Made by a program: the position numbers and the translations under genes
Assembly: GCF_022815645.1 (NCBI RefSeq)
Contig: NZ_JALGRO010000004.1
Span: 62,001-126,000, forward strand
DNA: 64,000 nt
Source of the DNA: Curtobacterium sp. VKM Ac-2922
GTDB lineage: Bacteria > Actinomycetota > Actinomycetes > Actinomycetales > Microbacteriaceae
Direction of reading: 5' to 3'
Part shown: positions 1 to 7,894 of the stretch, in pieces
How positions within the stretch are numbered: position 1 is the stretch's first letter
Layout of the letters: each line of letters opens with the position of its first letter
The notes under the pieces: generated by a model
What the model was told of the DNA's origin: nothing
Database searches by the model: none
The model's input: the letters and a program-made list of their open reading frames with translations, nothing else

Positions 1-43
1 GCCGTTCGACGGCAACCTGGAGACTCTACCAGAACGGCGGGTC

Positions 44-493
44 TCAGACGGTTCTCGCTCGCAGACCCCGACGGCGTGGACGCACCGGCATCAGACTGCG
101 GACGAGGCCGACCAGGGTGGCCCCGAGCAGCCCGCCCAGGCCGTTCGCCAGCACGTCGCGGGGATCGGCGACACGGTACGGCAGCAGTTCGGCCTGCGCG
201 AGCTCGATGCCCGCGGACAGGGCGACGGCGATGACCGCGGCGACGGCCCACCAGCGCCGGGGCAACCACAGCGCGGCGATGGCACCGACCGGCACGAACA
301 TCGCGATGTTCGCCAGGAACTCCGTGCGGTCGTAGGTCAGCCACGTGCCACCGGGCAGCTGTCGGGCGAACGACAGCGCCCGGAGCACCAGCGTGTCCTC
401 GGCGTGCGAGAACACGTGCGGCGTCAGCGTCATCCGCCAGATCACCCAGGCGTAGGCGGCCGTCACGGCGAGCAGCAGGAGTTTCCGGAGCAT
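44..493 (-). CDS. VanZ family membrane protein
   Basis: A 149-residue hydrophobic protein with four predicted membrane segments, roughly residues 5-20, 55-75, 80-98 and 112-130. The segment reading DRTEFLANIAMFVPVG followed by an Ile-Glu-Leu-Ala-Gln stretch and a DPRDVLANGLGG block is the usual VanZ-like pattern. VanZ raises teicoplanin resistance in enterococci, but most actinobacterial members have no known function, so I assign no resistance. The start is the ATG of MLRKLL; the frame stays open upstream, but that part is Arg-rich and unlike the family. It is divergent from the GH6 gene. Family assignment is fairly secure. Confidence 0.75.
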   Translation of the reverse strand: MLRKLLLLAVTAAYAWVIWRMTLTPHVFSHAEDTLVLRALSFARQLPGGTWLTYDRTEFLANIAMFVPVGAIAALWLPRRWWAVAAVIAVALSAGIELAQAELLPYRVADPRDVLANGLGGLLGATLVGLVRSLMPVRPRRRGLRARTV

Positions 494-680
494 CCGGACA
501 GTGTGGGGGTGCGCCCTGCGCGGGACCTGGTGCGCGCCTGAGCGGGACCGGCACCCCACCTGTGGGATCGCCTGCACGGGGTGGCACCGTGCACGCCCGG
601 GGTGGAAGCATGGGCGCAGGGCGGGACAGGGCCGCCCGGCAGCGCCGACGGAGCACGGTCAGACCAGGGAGGACCGCTCG

Positions 681-1739
681 ATGCCGGACCACGGAACGCA
701 CACATCATCACCGACACCCGCACGGCGGACGAGTGCACGCCGCCAGTGGCTGTGGATCGGTGGTGCCGCCGTCGTGGTGGTCGCGGTCGTCGCCGCGGTC
801 GTGCTCTGGCTGCCGAGCGCGTCCGGACCCGACGGTCGGCGGATCGCCGAGCGCCGCACGCCCGCCCAGGTCTTCCCGGGCGGTCTCGCACGACAGCCCT
901 CGGCCGACAACCAGGCCGCGCGGTTCATGACCAGCGCGCGTGCCGAGGGGCAGGACGACACCGCCGACCGCCTGGCCGTCATCGCAGACCAGCCGATCGC
1001 GACGTGGCTGACGAACTCCTCGACCACGGTGACCCGGCAGACGATCCAGCGCGTCGTGGCGAGCGCGAAGGCACAGGACAAGACGCCGGTGTTCGTGCTG
1101 TACGCCGTGCCCGACCGCGACTGCGGCAGCTACTCGAAGGGCGGGACGGAGCGCTCCGCGTACGTGCCGTGGGTGCGTTCGGCCGTCAGGGCGATGGCCG
1201 GGTCGCACGCCGTGGTGCTCGTCGAACCCGACGCCATCGCCCAGATCCAGAACTGCAAGCGCCTGACCGACACACGGCTCCCCCTGCTGCGGAAGGCGGT
1301 CGGCGCGCTGACGGGGCACGGCCTGACGGTGTACCTGGACGGCGGCAACGAGAACCGGGTGCCCACCGCGACGATGGCGAAGTGGCTGCGGCAGGCCGGG
1401 GTCGACCAGACGCAGGGCTTCTTCACGAACGTGTCGAACTTCTACCGCGTCGACCAGGAACGCGCCTACGCCGACCACCTCGCCGACGCCATCGGGGGCG
1501 ATCCGCACTTCGTCATCGACGTCTCGCGCAACGGTCAGGGGTGGAAGGGCACCTGGTGCAACCCGTCCGGTGCGGGCCTCGGCCAGGACCCGCACGTGGC
1601 CGCCGGGTCCTCGCGCCTCGACGCCCTGCTCTGGGTGAAGACCCCCGGCCTGAGCGACGGCACCTGCAACGGCGGTCCGGCGGCCGGACAGTGGTGGGAG
1701 TCGTACGCGCTCGCACTGGTCGCGAACCGCAAGGGGTGA
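681..1739 (+). CDS. Glycoside hydrolase family 6 protein (cellulase-like), membrane-anchored
   Basis: A 352-residue GH6 enzyme, expected to cleave beta-1,4-glucan by inversion. A cytoplasmic stretch and one membrane segment (residues 22-44) come before the catalytic domain, so it is probably an anchored or signal-peptide-processed secreted enzyme. Family landmarks are visible: YAVPDRDCG with Asp147, VLVEPDA with Asp184 (the general acid in the family), TNVSNFY, VIDVSRNG, WCNPSGAGLG and LLWVKTPGLSDGTC near the C-terminus. No cellulose-binding module or linker is present. The ATG follows a GGGAGG-type ribosome site at 667-673. Plant-associated actinobacteria often carry such enzymes; activity on cellulose itself is inferred. 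Confidence 0.88.
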   Translation: MPDHGTHTSSPTPARRTSARRQWLWIGGAAVVVVAVVAAVVLWLPSASGPDGRRIAERRTPAQVFPGGLARQPSADNQAARFMTSARAEGQDDTADRLAVIADQPIATWLTNSSTTVTRQTIQRVVASAKAQDKTPVFVLYAVPDRDCGSYSKGGTERSAYVPWVRSAVRAMAGSHAVVLVEPDAIAQIQNCKRLTDTRLPLLRKAVGALTGHGLTVYLDGGNENRVPTATMAKWLRQAGVDQTQGFFTNVSNFYRVDQERAYADHLADAIGGDPHFVIDVSRNGQGWKGTWCNPSGAGLGQDPHVAAGSSRLDALLWVKTPGLSDGTCNGGPAAGQWWESYALALVANRKG

Positions 1740-1803
1740 CAGAACACGCACAGCAGCGCGGGGTCGGCTCCCGATGTCGGTGCACCGGGGTTGCATGGGC
1801 ACC

Positions 1804-2853
1804 ATGACCGCCGCCCAGCTCCGATCCGTCGTCCCGCCGTACCTGCTGCGCGCCATCGCGGACGCGCCGTCCGACGCGTTCCCCCGCGCCACCCCGGCCG
1901 CGCGCACAGCGCTTGCCTCGCTCGACGTCGTCCAGGCACCCAAGCACCAGGCCCGGGTCGCCCCGCAGCGGCTCACCGCACCGGACCGGTCGCCGCAGCG
2001 CAGCATCTCGGATGCCCGCGGAACGACCACGCTGCCCGGTACGCTCGTCCGCTCCGAGGGCGATCCCGACACCGGTGACGCCGCCGTCGACGAGGCCTAC
2101 GCCGGCCTGGGCGCGACGCACGCGTTCTGGCTCGACGTGTTCGGGCGCGTGTCGATCGACGGGGCCGGTCTGCCGCTCGACGCCACGGTGCACTACGGGC
2201 AGGACTACGACAACGCGTACTGGGACGGCAGCCGCATGGTGTTCGGCGACGGGGACGGCGAGGTCTTCACCCGCTTCACGATCGCGCTCGACGTCATCGG
2301 CCACGAGCTCACCCACGGCGTCACGCAGTACACCGCCGACCTGACCTACCAGGGGCAGTCCGGGGCGCTGAACGAGTCGATCAGCGACGTGTTCGGGTCC
2401 CTCGTCGCGCAGTACGCCAAGGGACAGACCACCGACCAGGCGAGCTGGCTGATCGGCGAGGGGCTGTTCCTGCCCGCGGTGCACGGTGTCGCCCTCCGCT
2501 CCATGAAGGCCCCCGGCACCGCGTACGACGACCCGGTGCTGGGCAAGGACCCACAGCCGGCGACGATGGCCGGGTACGTCGACACCACGGACGACGCCGG
2601 CGGAGTGCACACGAACTCGGGCATCCCGAACCACGCCTTCTACCTCGCAGCCACGGCGATCGGAGGCAAGGCCTGGGAGGGCGCCGGCGCTGTCTGGTGG
2701 GACGCGCTGACCTCGGCTGCGGTGACGGCGTCGATCGACTTCGCCGGGTTCGCCCGCGTCACCGTGTCGGCGGCCGACGCGCGGTTCGGTGCCGGGTCCA
2801 GCGAGTCCCAGGCCGTCAGTGCCGCATGGAAGGACGTCGGCGTCCTGGCCTGA
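1804..2853 (+). CDS. Protealysin-like M4 family metalloprotease
   Basis: A zinc metalloprotease of the thermolysin (M4) family, 349 residues from the ATG of MTAAQL; ATGs at 1774 and 1795 are alternatives. It has no signal peptide. Instead it opens with a short propeptide carrying the PPYLL motif typical of protealysin-type enzymes. The catalytic block HELTHG has zinc ligands His167 and His171 and catalytic Glu168, and Glu191 in GALNESISD is the third ligand. GGVHTNSGIPNHAFY carries the family's C-terminal active-site region. The next gene resembles emfourin, the dedicated protein inhibitor of protealysin, which supports this subfamily. Substrates are unknown. Confidence 0.9.
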   Translation: MTAAQLRSVVPPYLLRAIADAPSDAFPRATPAARTALASLDVVQAPKHQARVAPQRLTAPDRSPQRSISDARGTTTLPGTLVRSEGDPDTGDAAVDEAYAGLGATHAFWLDVFGRVSIDGAGLPLDATVHYGQDYDNAYWDGSRMVFGDGDGEVFTRFTIALDVIGHELTHGVTQYTADLTYQGQSGALNESISDVFGSLVAQYAKGQTTDQASWLIGEGLFLPAVHGVALRSMKAPGTAYDDPVLGKDPQPATMAGYVDTTDDAGGVHTNSGIPNHAFYLAATAIGGKAWEGAGAVWWDALTSAAVTASIDFAGFARVTVSAADARFGAGSSESQAVSAAWKDVGVLA

Positions 2854-2884
2854 CCCGGGCGCAACTGCGGGCACGGACTGCGCG

Positions 2885-2890
2885 TACCGT
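2885..2890 (+). promoter_or_regulatory. Probable -10 box (TACCGT) of a leaderless promoter for the emfourin-like gene
   Basis: TACCGT lies 7 nt before the ATG at 2898, so transcription would start at or next to the start codon. No Shine-Dalgarno sequence is seen. The same arrangement precedes many genes in this window. If real, the inhibitor has its own promoter inside the 44-bp gap after the protease gene. Confidence 0.5.
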
Positions 2891-2897
2891 CGGGCAC

Positions 2898-3167
2898 ATG
2901 CAGATCGTCGTCCGCCGGACCGGAGGGATCGCCGGCATGACCCGCAGCTGGCGCATCGACACCGAGTCGTGTGCCGACCCCGACGCCTGGTCGACCCTGG
3001 TCGACGGGCTGCCCGACGAACCGCCCGTCCGCCCGCAGCCCGTGCCCGACGACTTCGAGTGGACGATCACCGTCGCCCGCACCACCGTCCGGGTGCCGGG
3101 CAGCCAGCTGGACGGCCAGTGGGCCGCGCTCGTGGAGCGGGTGCGCGCGGAGGGCGAGCCGGCCTGA
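2898..3167 (+). CDS. Emfourin-like protein inhibitor of the adjacent M4 protease
   Basis: An 89-residue protein starting MQIVVRRTGGIAGMTRSW, which matches the emfourin pattern (basic N-terminal strand, then a Gly-Gly-hydrophobic-Ala-Gly turn). Emfourin of Serratia inhibits protealysin, and its gene lies beside the protealysin gene, as here 44 bp downstream. Residues 55-70 form an ITVARTTVRV strand and the C-terminus is a helix. No signal peptide is present, matching the signal-less protease. Function is assigned from the N-terminal motif plus neighbourhood; no inhibition data can be read from sequence. Acts presumably in the cytoplasm or after release together with the protease. Confidence 0.72.
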   Translation: MQIVVRRTGGIAGMTRSWRIDTESCADPDAWSTLVDGLPDEPPVRPQPVPDDFEWTITVARTTVRVPGSQLDGQWAALVERVRAEGEPA

Positions 3168-3335
3168 CGGCGCCGCGCCGGGCCTCCCGTCCGGCACCGC
3201 ACTCGGAGCGGTCCTGCGGATCGCACCCCCTGCCGGACGTTGCGCCCCGGTGCGACGGGGCGCGACGTCCGCGACGGGGTGCGAACCGCCGGCGACGGCC
3301 TCGGAGCGCCCCGGCGACGGCTTCGCGCCGTGCCG

Positions 3336-5579
3336 TCAGTCGACGTCGATGACCGTCAGGCGACGGGTCGGGCGCGTCATCGCCACGTAGACGGCCGCGG
3401 CCGCGCGGGCCGCGTCCGCGCCGACCCCGTCCGGGTCGACCAGCAGGACGCCGTCGAACTCCAGGCCCTTGGCGTCGGCGCCGGTCAGCACCGTGACCGA
3501 ACCAGCCCGCGGCGCGCCGAGGGACCGGACGTCCGAGTCGGTGTCGGCCAGGTGCCGCCGGACGGCCTCGACCTGGGCGTCCGGCACGATCACGCCGGTG
3601 GTGCCGGAGCCGATGTGGGCGCGCTCCGTCTCCACCGTGCGGGCGATGGTGTCGAGCACCTCGGCACGCGGCACCCGCAGGCGCACCACCGGGTCGCCGT
3701 CGCGCACGGCCTGGTTGGCGGTCACGGTCAGACCGGCAGAGGCGGCGAACTCGCCCGCGGCCTGCACGATCGAGCGCGGCGTGCGGTAGTTGACGGTGAG
3801 TTCCTCGACCCGGTGGGCGAGCGGGACCTGCGGCGCGCGACCACGACGGCGGCGTGCAAGCGCCCCGATGACGTCGTCCCAGGTGCGCGCGGCCCCGGGC
3901 GACGAACCCTGCGCCATGTCACCGACGATCGTGAACGAACGCAGCGGGTTGCGTCGCGCCAGCACCCGCCACTGCATGGGCGAGAGCTCCTGGGCCTCGT
4001 CGACGACGATGTGGCCGTAGGTCCACTCGCGGTCCTCGGCGGCGCGCTCGGCGGTGGTGCGGGGGTCGCCGCCCTCGGCGAAGGCGCCCGCGACCTGCTC
4101 CGCGGACACGATGCCCTCGACGCCCATGTTCTCGATGGCCTGGCGCGCGTTCTCGATGTCCCGGTTGCGGCTGGCCTTCGCCTGGCGCTTGGCGGCACCG
4201 CCCGTGGGGTCGAACGTGCCGAGGAGTTCGGCGGCCTCGTCGAGCAGCGGGACGTCCTCGACCGTGAACCCCACGCCCCGCTCGCGGGTCAGCAGGGCAC
4301 GGCGCTCCGGGGACCAGTTCGGGGTCAGGGACGCGAGCCAGTTCGGTCGGGCGTACAGGTCCTCGAGCAGCTTCTCGGCCGGCAGTGGCAGCCACGCGGT
4401 GTTGAGCAGCACGCGGGCGTCGTACGACGAGCGGATGTCCTCGCGCAGCACCTTGAGGTCGGCGTCGTCGACCGTCGTGCCACGTTCGCGCAGCTGGTCG
4501 GCGAGCAGCTTCACCATCGCGTCGAGCGCCGACTTGTTGAACGTGATGCGGGCGACGTTGTGCGGCTTGCCCCGGTCCTGCGCACGGTGCATCGCGTCGG
4601 CGACGAGCTGCGGCGGGACGACCAGGCGCTCGCCCTCGACGTCGAGCGTGGTGGGCTCGGTCGGGACGACCTGGCGGGACCGCACGGCACGGCGCAGCAG
4701 GTCGGCCATCTCGCCGGACCCCTTCACCGCGGCGACGTCACGGCGGTCGTGGGTGGAGGTCCGGACGCCCGGGTACAGCGACCCGAGCGAGGCCATCACG
4801 ACGCCGGTCTCACCGAGCGAGGGGAGCACCTGCTCGATGTAGGTCAGGAACGCCGGGGACGGTCCGACGACCAGCACGCCCGAGCCCCGCAGGCGCTCGC
4901 GGTACGAGTACAGCAGGTAGGCCGCGCGGTGCAGTGCGACGGCGGTCTTGCCGGTGCCGGGGCCGCCCTGCACGATCAGGACGCCCTCGAGCGGGGAGCG
5001 GATGATGCGGTCCTGCTCGCCCTGGATCGTCGCGACGATGTCGGTCATGCGCCCGGTGCGCTCGGCGGTGACGGCAGCCAGCAGTGCACCCTCGCCCTGC
5101 AGGTGGGTGCGCTCGTCGTCGTAGAGCGTGGCGTCGAAGACCTCGTCCTCGACGCCCACGACCCTGCGGCCCTCGAGCGACAGGTGCCGGCGGGCGCGCA
5201 TGCCCATCGGGTGCGCGGCGGTGGCCTGGTAGAAGGCACTGGCACCGGGGACGCGCCAGTCCAGCAGCAGCGGCCGGTGCTCGGCGTCGCGCAGCCCGAC
5301 GCGGCCGATGTAGCGGAACGCGCTCTCGCCGTCGGACGGGTCGGCGACCTCGAGCCGCCCGAACACCAGGCGGTCGCCCACGCGCTCGAGCGTCTGGATG
5401 GTGTCTTCGTAGAGCTTGGCGAACGCGTCGCGCTCGCTACGGCTCTGGTGGTTCCCACCGACCGCCTGGCGGCGGGTCTCGGCGAGTCGCTGTTCGGCCT
5501 CGGCGGTCAGCTCGTCGAGGCGGGCGAAGAGCCCGTCGACGTACCCGCGCTCGCGGTCGATCTCGGTCGGTTCGGACAC
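3336..5579 (-). CDS. HelD/HelR-type ATPase (RNA polymerase recycling factor, UvrD-like)
   Basis: A 747-residue UvrD/Rep-type ATPase. The start is the GTG of MSEPTEIDRERGYVDGLF; the frame extends further upstream only through a homopolymer-coded Pro/Gly tract. Residues 1-75 form a long helical arm that HelD proteins insert into RNA polymerase. Walker A is GGPGTGKT at 205-212 and Walker B is VVDEAQE at about 525-531. The C-terminus has the TGADAKGLEFDGVLLVD and VAMTRPTRRL blocks of superfamily 1 helicases. HelR homologues remove stalled or rifampicin-bound polymerase and give rifampicin tolerance in actinobacteria; that role here is inferred from family and length. The gene stands alone, convergent with the emfourin-like gene. 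Confidence 0.82.
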   Translation of the reverse strand: MSEPTEIDRERGYVDGLFARLDELTAEAEQRLAETRRQAVGGNHQSRSERDAFAKLYEDTIQTLERVGDRLVFGRLEVADPSDGESAFRYIGRVGLRDAEHRPLLLDWRVPGASAFYQATAAHPMGMRARRHLSLEGRRVVGVEDEVFDATLYDDERTHLQGEGALLAAVTAERTGRMTDIVATIQGEQDRIIRSPLEGVLIVQGGPGTGKTAVALHRAAYLLYSYRERLRGSGVLVVGPSPAFLTYIEQVLPSLGETGVVMASLGSLYPGVRTSTHDRRDVAAVKGSGEMADLLRRAVRSRQVVPTEPTTLDVEGERLVVPPQLVADAMHRAQDRGKPHNVARITFNKSALDAMVKLLADQLRERGTTVDDADLKVLREDIRSSYDARVLLNTAWLPLPAEKLLEDLYARPNWLASLTPNWSPERRALLTRERGVGFTVEDVPLLDEAAELLGTFDPTGGAAKRQAKASRNRDIENARQAIENMGVEGIVSAEQVAGAFAEGGDPRTTAERAAEDREWTYGHIVVDEAQELSPMQWRVLARRNPLRSFTIVGDMAQGSSPGAARTWDDVIGALARRRRGRAPQVPLAHRVEELTVNYRTPRSIVQAAGEFAASAGLTVTANQAVRDGDPVVRLRVPRAEVLDTIARTVETERAHIGSGTTGVIVPDAQVEAVRRHLADTDSDVRSLGAPRAGSVTVLTGADAKGLEFDGVLLVDPDGVGADAARAAAAVYVAMTRPTRRLTVIDVD

Positions 5580-5629
5580 ACGCAACCCTTCGGGACAGGG
5601 GTATCCAGTGTAGTCCCACCGAACCGGAC

Positions 5630-5669
5630 GGGGGGGGGGGGGGGGGGGGGGGGCCCCCCCCCCCCCCCC
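5630..5669. repeat. Homopolymer block: 24 G followed directly by 16 C
   Basis: An uninterrupted run of 24 G (5630-5653) then 16 C (5654-5669) in the 138-bp spacer between the HelD-like gene and the first sugar permease gene. The two runs are complementary, so the block is also a 16-bp perfect inverted repeat with no loop. Nothing else in the window resembles it. It may be a sequencing or assembly artefact, a phase-variable tract, or a join over missing sequence. Confidence 0.95.
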
Positions 5670-5717
5670 ACCAGTCCGCCCCCACTCGTGTTCCGACACC
5701 GGCAAGGAGGCCGTGAA

Positions 5718-6740
5718 GTGTCAGCAGCAACAGAGATCCCCGCCGCCGTCCCGAACCCCACGGGGCTCGAACCGCAGAAGCGGCGGCGTGGCGGCCTGAA
5801 CGCCGAGCACGGCCGCTGGGCCGTGTACCTGATCGGCCCGACGATCGTGCTGTTGGCGATCGTGATCGGCTACCCGGTCGTCAGTGCGATCATCCAGTCG
5901 TTCCAGCTCGACGCCGGACTCGACAAGGCGACCGGCCTGTTCGTGCAGGGCGGCTTCGCCGGGGTCACCAACTACGCGCACTGGCTCGGACAGCAGTGCG
6001 GCAACGTCACCTGCCCGCCCGGCAGCCTCGGCTCGCAGTTCTGGGTGTCGATGGGCAACACCGTCTTCTTCACGATCGTCACCGTCGCGTTCGAGACGCT
6101 GATCGGCGTGTGGATGGCGATCATCATGAACCGCAACTTCACGGGCCGCGCCCTGGTCCGCGCCGCGATCCTGGTACCGTGGGCGATCCCGACGGCCGTC
6201 ACCGCGAAGCTCTGGTACTTCATCTTCGACGCGAACGGCGTGCTCAACCACGTCATCGGTCACCAGATCCTGTGGACCAGCGGCGAGTGGGCATCGCGGT
6301 GGGCGGTCATCATCGCCGACACGTGGAAGACCACCCCGTTCATGGCGCTGCTGATCCTGGCGGGCCTGCAGCTCATCCCCGAGGACGTCTACGAGGCCGG
6401 CAAGATGGACGGTGCGTCGACGCTGCAGCGCTTCTGGCTGATCACGCTGCCGCTGCTGCGACCCGCGCTCATGGTCGCGATCCTGTTCCGCGTGCTCGAC
6501 GCGCTGCGCATGTACGACCTGCCTGCGATCCTGACCGGCGGCGGTGGTGGGTCCGGCAACGCCACCACGACGCTGTCGATCCTGGTGGTCGACCAGATCC
6601 GGCAGGGGTTCAACTCCGCATCGGCCCTGTCGACGATCACGTTCCTGGTCATCTTCATCGTCGCCTTCCTGTTCGTGCGCTTCCTCGGAGCGAACGTCGT
6701 GCAGACGCAGGCAGCCCAGCAGAAGGGTGAACTCAAGTGA
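5718..6740 (+). CDS. Sugar ABC transporter permease, MalF type
   Basis: A 340-residue inner-membrane permease of the carbohydrate uptake (CUT1) family. The GTG start has a strong AAGGAGG site 7 nt upstream. After a cytoplasmic N-terminal tail the protein has six membrane segments. The ATPase-docking EAA loop reads EAGKMDGAS near residue 230, and is followed by an LPLLRPALM helix. The stop overlaps the next start (GTGA at 6737-6740), so both permeases are translated together. A CUT1 operon normally begins with a solute-binding protein gene; none is seen upstream, where the homopolymer block lies instead. The sugar cannot be named. Confidence 0.9.
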   Translation: MSAATEIPAAVPNPTGLEPQKRRRGGLNAEHGRWAVYLIGPTIVLLAIVIGYPVVSAIIQSFQLDAGLDKATGLFVQGGFAGVTNYAHWLGQQCGNVTCPPGSLGSQFWVSMGNTVFFTIVTVAFETLIGVWMAIIMNRNFTGRALVRAAILVPWAIPTAVTAKLWYFIFDANGVLNHVIGHQILWTSGEWASRWAVIIADTWKTTPFMALLILAGLQLIPEDVYEAGKMDGASTLQRFWLITLPLLRPALMVAILFRVLDALRMYDLPAILTGGGGGSGNATTTLSILVVDQIRQGFNSASALSTITFLVIFIVAFLFVRFLGANVVQTQAAQQKGELK

Positions 6741-7648
6741 CGCTCGCAGCCGATCGCCCCCGGTCCACGACCCGCTCGCGCGAGAAGTCGATCGACCGCG
6801 CCGACGTCCGCATCAAGCGCGACACCGGTCCTCGTGTCCGCACGGCCGTGCAGGCGATCGTCATCGCGGTCTGGTGCCTGCTGCCGTTCTACTGGATGGT
6901 CGTCACGAGCTTCCGCGACGTCGGGTTCACGTTCGACGCCACCCCCTGGCCGACCCACGTCACGCTCGACAACTACACGACGGCGTTCTCCACCGCGCTC
7001 GGCAACCACCTGGGGCGCGCGCTGGCGAACAGCCTGCTCATCGGTGGGGTCGTCACGATCATCGCGCTGCTGGTCGGCACGAGCGCGGCCTACGCGCTGG
7101 CCCGGCTGGAGTTCAAGGGCAAGTCGCTCATCGCCGGTGCGATCCTGGCGGCGTCGATGTTCCCGGGCGTCGCGCTCATCTCGCCGCTGTTCCAGCTCTT
7201 CACGGACATCGGCTGGATGGGGTCGTACCAGGCGCTGATCCTGCCGAGCATCTCGTTCGTGCTGCCGCTGACGGTCTACACGCTCGCGAGCTTCTTCCGC
7301 GAGATGCCGTGGGACCTCGAAGAGGCCGCCCGCATCGACGGGTGCACCCGCGTGCAGGCCTTCCGGCGGATCATCCTGCCGCTCGCCGCGCCCGCGGTGT
7401 TCACGACCGCGATCCTGGCGTTCATCTCGTCCTGGAACGAGTACCTCATCTCGTCGCAGCTGTCGAGCGACGCCACTCAGCCCGTGACCGTCGCCATCGC
7501 GTCGTTCGCCGGTTCCCAGCCCCACCAGGAGCCGTACACCGCCGTGATGGCGGCGGGGACGATCGTCACGATCCCGCTCGTCATCCTGGTGCTCGTGTTC
7601 CAGCGACGCATCGTGGCCGGCCTGACCGCCGGCGGCGTGAAGGGCTGA
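6737..7648 (+). CDS. Sugar ABC transporter permease, MalG type
   Basis: A 303-residue partner permease. A basic N-terminal tail is followed by six membrane segments and a well-kept EAA loop, EEAARIDGCTRVQAFRRI, near residue 200. LPFYWMVVTSFR after the first segment and SSWNEYLISSQL are typical of MalG-type proteins. It is translationally coupled to the MalF-type gene through a GTGA overlap. No ATPase gene lies nearby; actinobacterial CUT1 systems often share one MsiK-type ATPase encoded elsewhere, which is the likely arrangement here. Confidence 0.9.
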   Translation: MTLAADRPRSTTRSREKSIDRADVRIKRDTGPRVRTAVQAIVIAVWCLLPFYWMVVTSFRDVGFTFDATPWPTHVTLDNYTTAFSTALGNHLGRALANSLLIGGVVTIIALLVGTSAAYALARLEFKGKSLIAGAILAASMFPGVALISPLFQLFTDIGWMGSYQALILPSISFVLPLTVYTLASFFREMPWDLEEAARIDGCTRVQAFRRIILPLAAPAVFTTAILAFISSWNEYLISSQLSSDATQPVTVAIASFAGSQPHQEPYTAVMAAGTIVTIPLVILVLVFQRRIVAGLTAGGVKG

Positions 7649-7653
7649 CGGCC

Positions 7654-7878
7654 ATGGCCCTGCGTTCCCCGCGTCGACCCTCGGCGCCCATCGAGGAGGC
7701 GATCGGCTTCGTCGGCTTCTTCGGCATCGCGTTCCTGCTCGTCACGGTGTTCTGCGAGTTCACGGGACGCCCCGCCCTGGGCTGGGCACTCACCCTGCTG
7801 GCCTGCGTGCTCGCCGTGGTCGTGCTCGACGTCTGGCGGGTGCGGGTGCTCCGGCGGACCGCGAGCGCGGACGGCTGA
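7654..7878 (+). CDS. Small membrane protein of unknown function
   Basis: A 74-residue protein with two membrane segments, about residues 16-34 and 43-60, and basic tails. It starts 5 bp after the MalG-type permease and is probably cotranscribed with it. I do not recognise a family. The position suggests an accessory of the transporter, but similar short proteins near sugar operons have no known role. The reading frame is GC-rich at third positions like its neighbours, which supports it being real. Confidence 0.6.
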   Translation: MALRSPRRPSAPIEEAIGFVGFFGIAFLLVTVFCEFTGRPALGWALTLLACVLAVVVLDVWRVRVLRRTASADG

Positions 7879-7894
7879 CGGGCCTCCAGGCCGT

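Noticed and set aside
3240-5700. Long plus-strand open frame across the HelD-like gene
   Set aside because: It is the antisense shadow of a gene with full Walker A and B motifs; its product is Arg/Gly/Val-rich without any family pattern. High GC keeps stop codons rare.
5580-5717. Pro- or Gly-rich peptide coded by the G/C homopolymer block
   Set aside because: The residues only reflect the homopolymer; no ribosome site or conserved flank supports translation.
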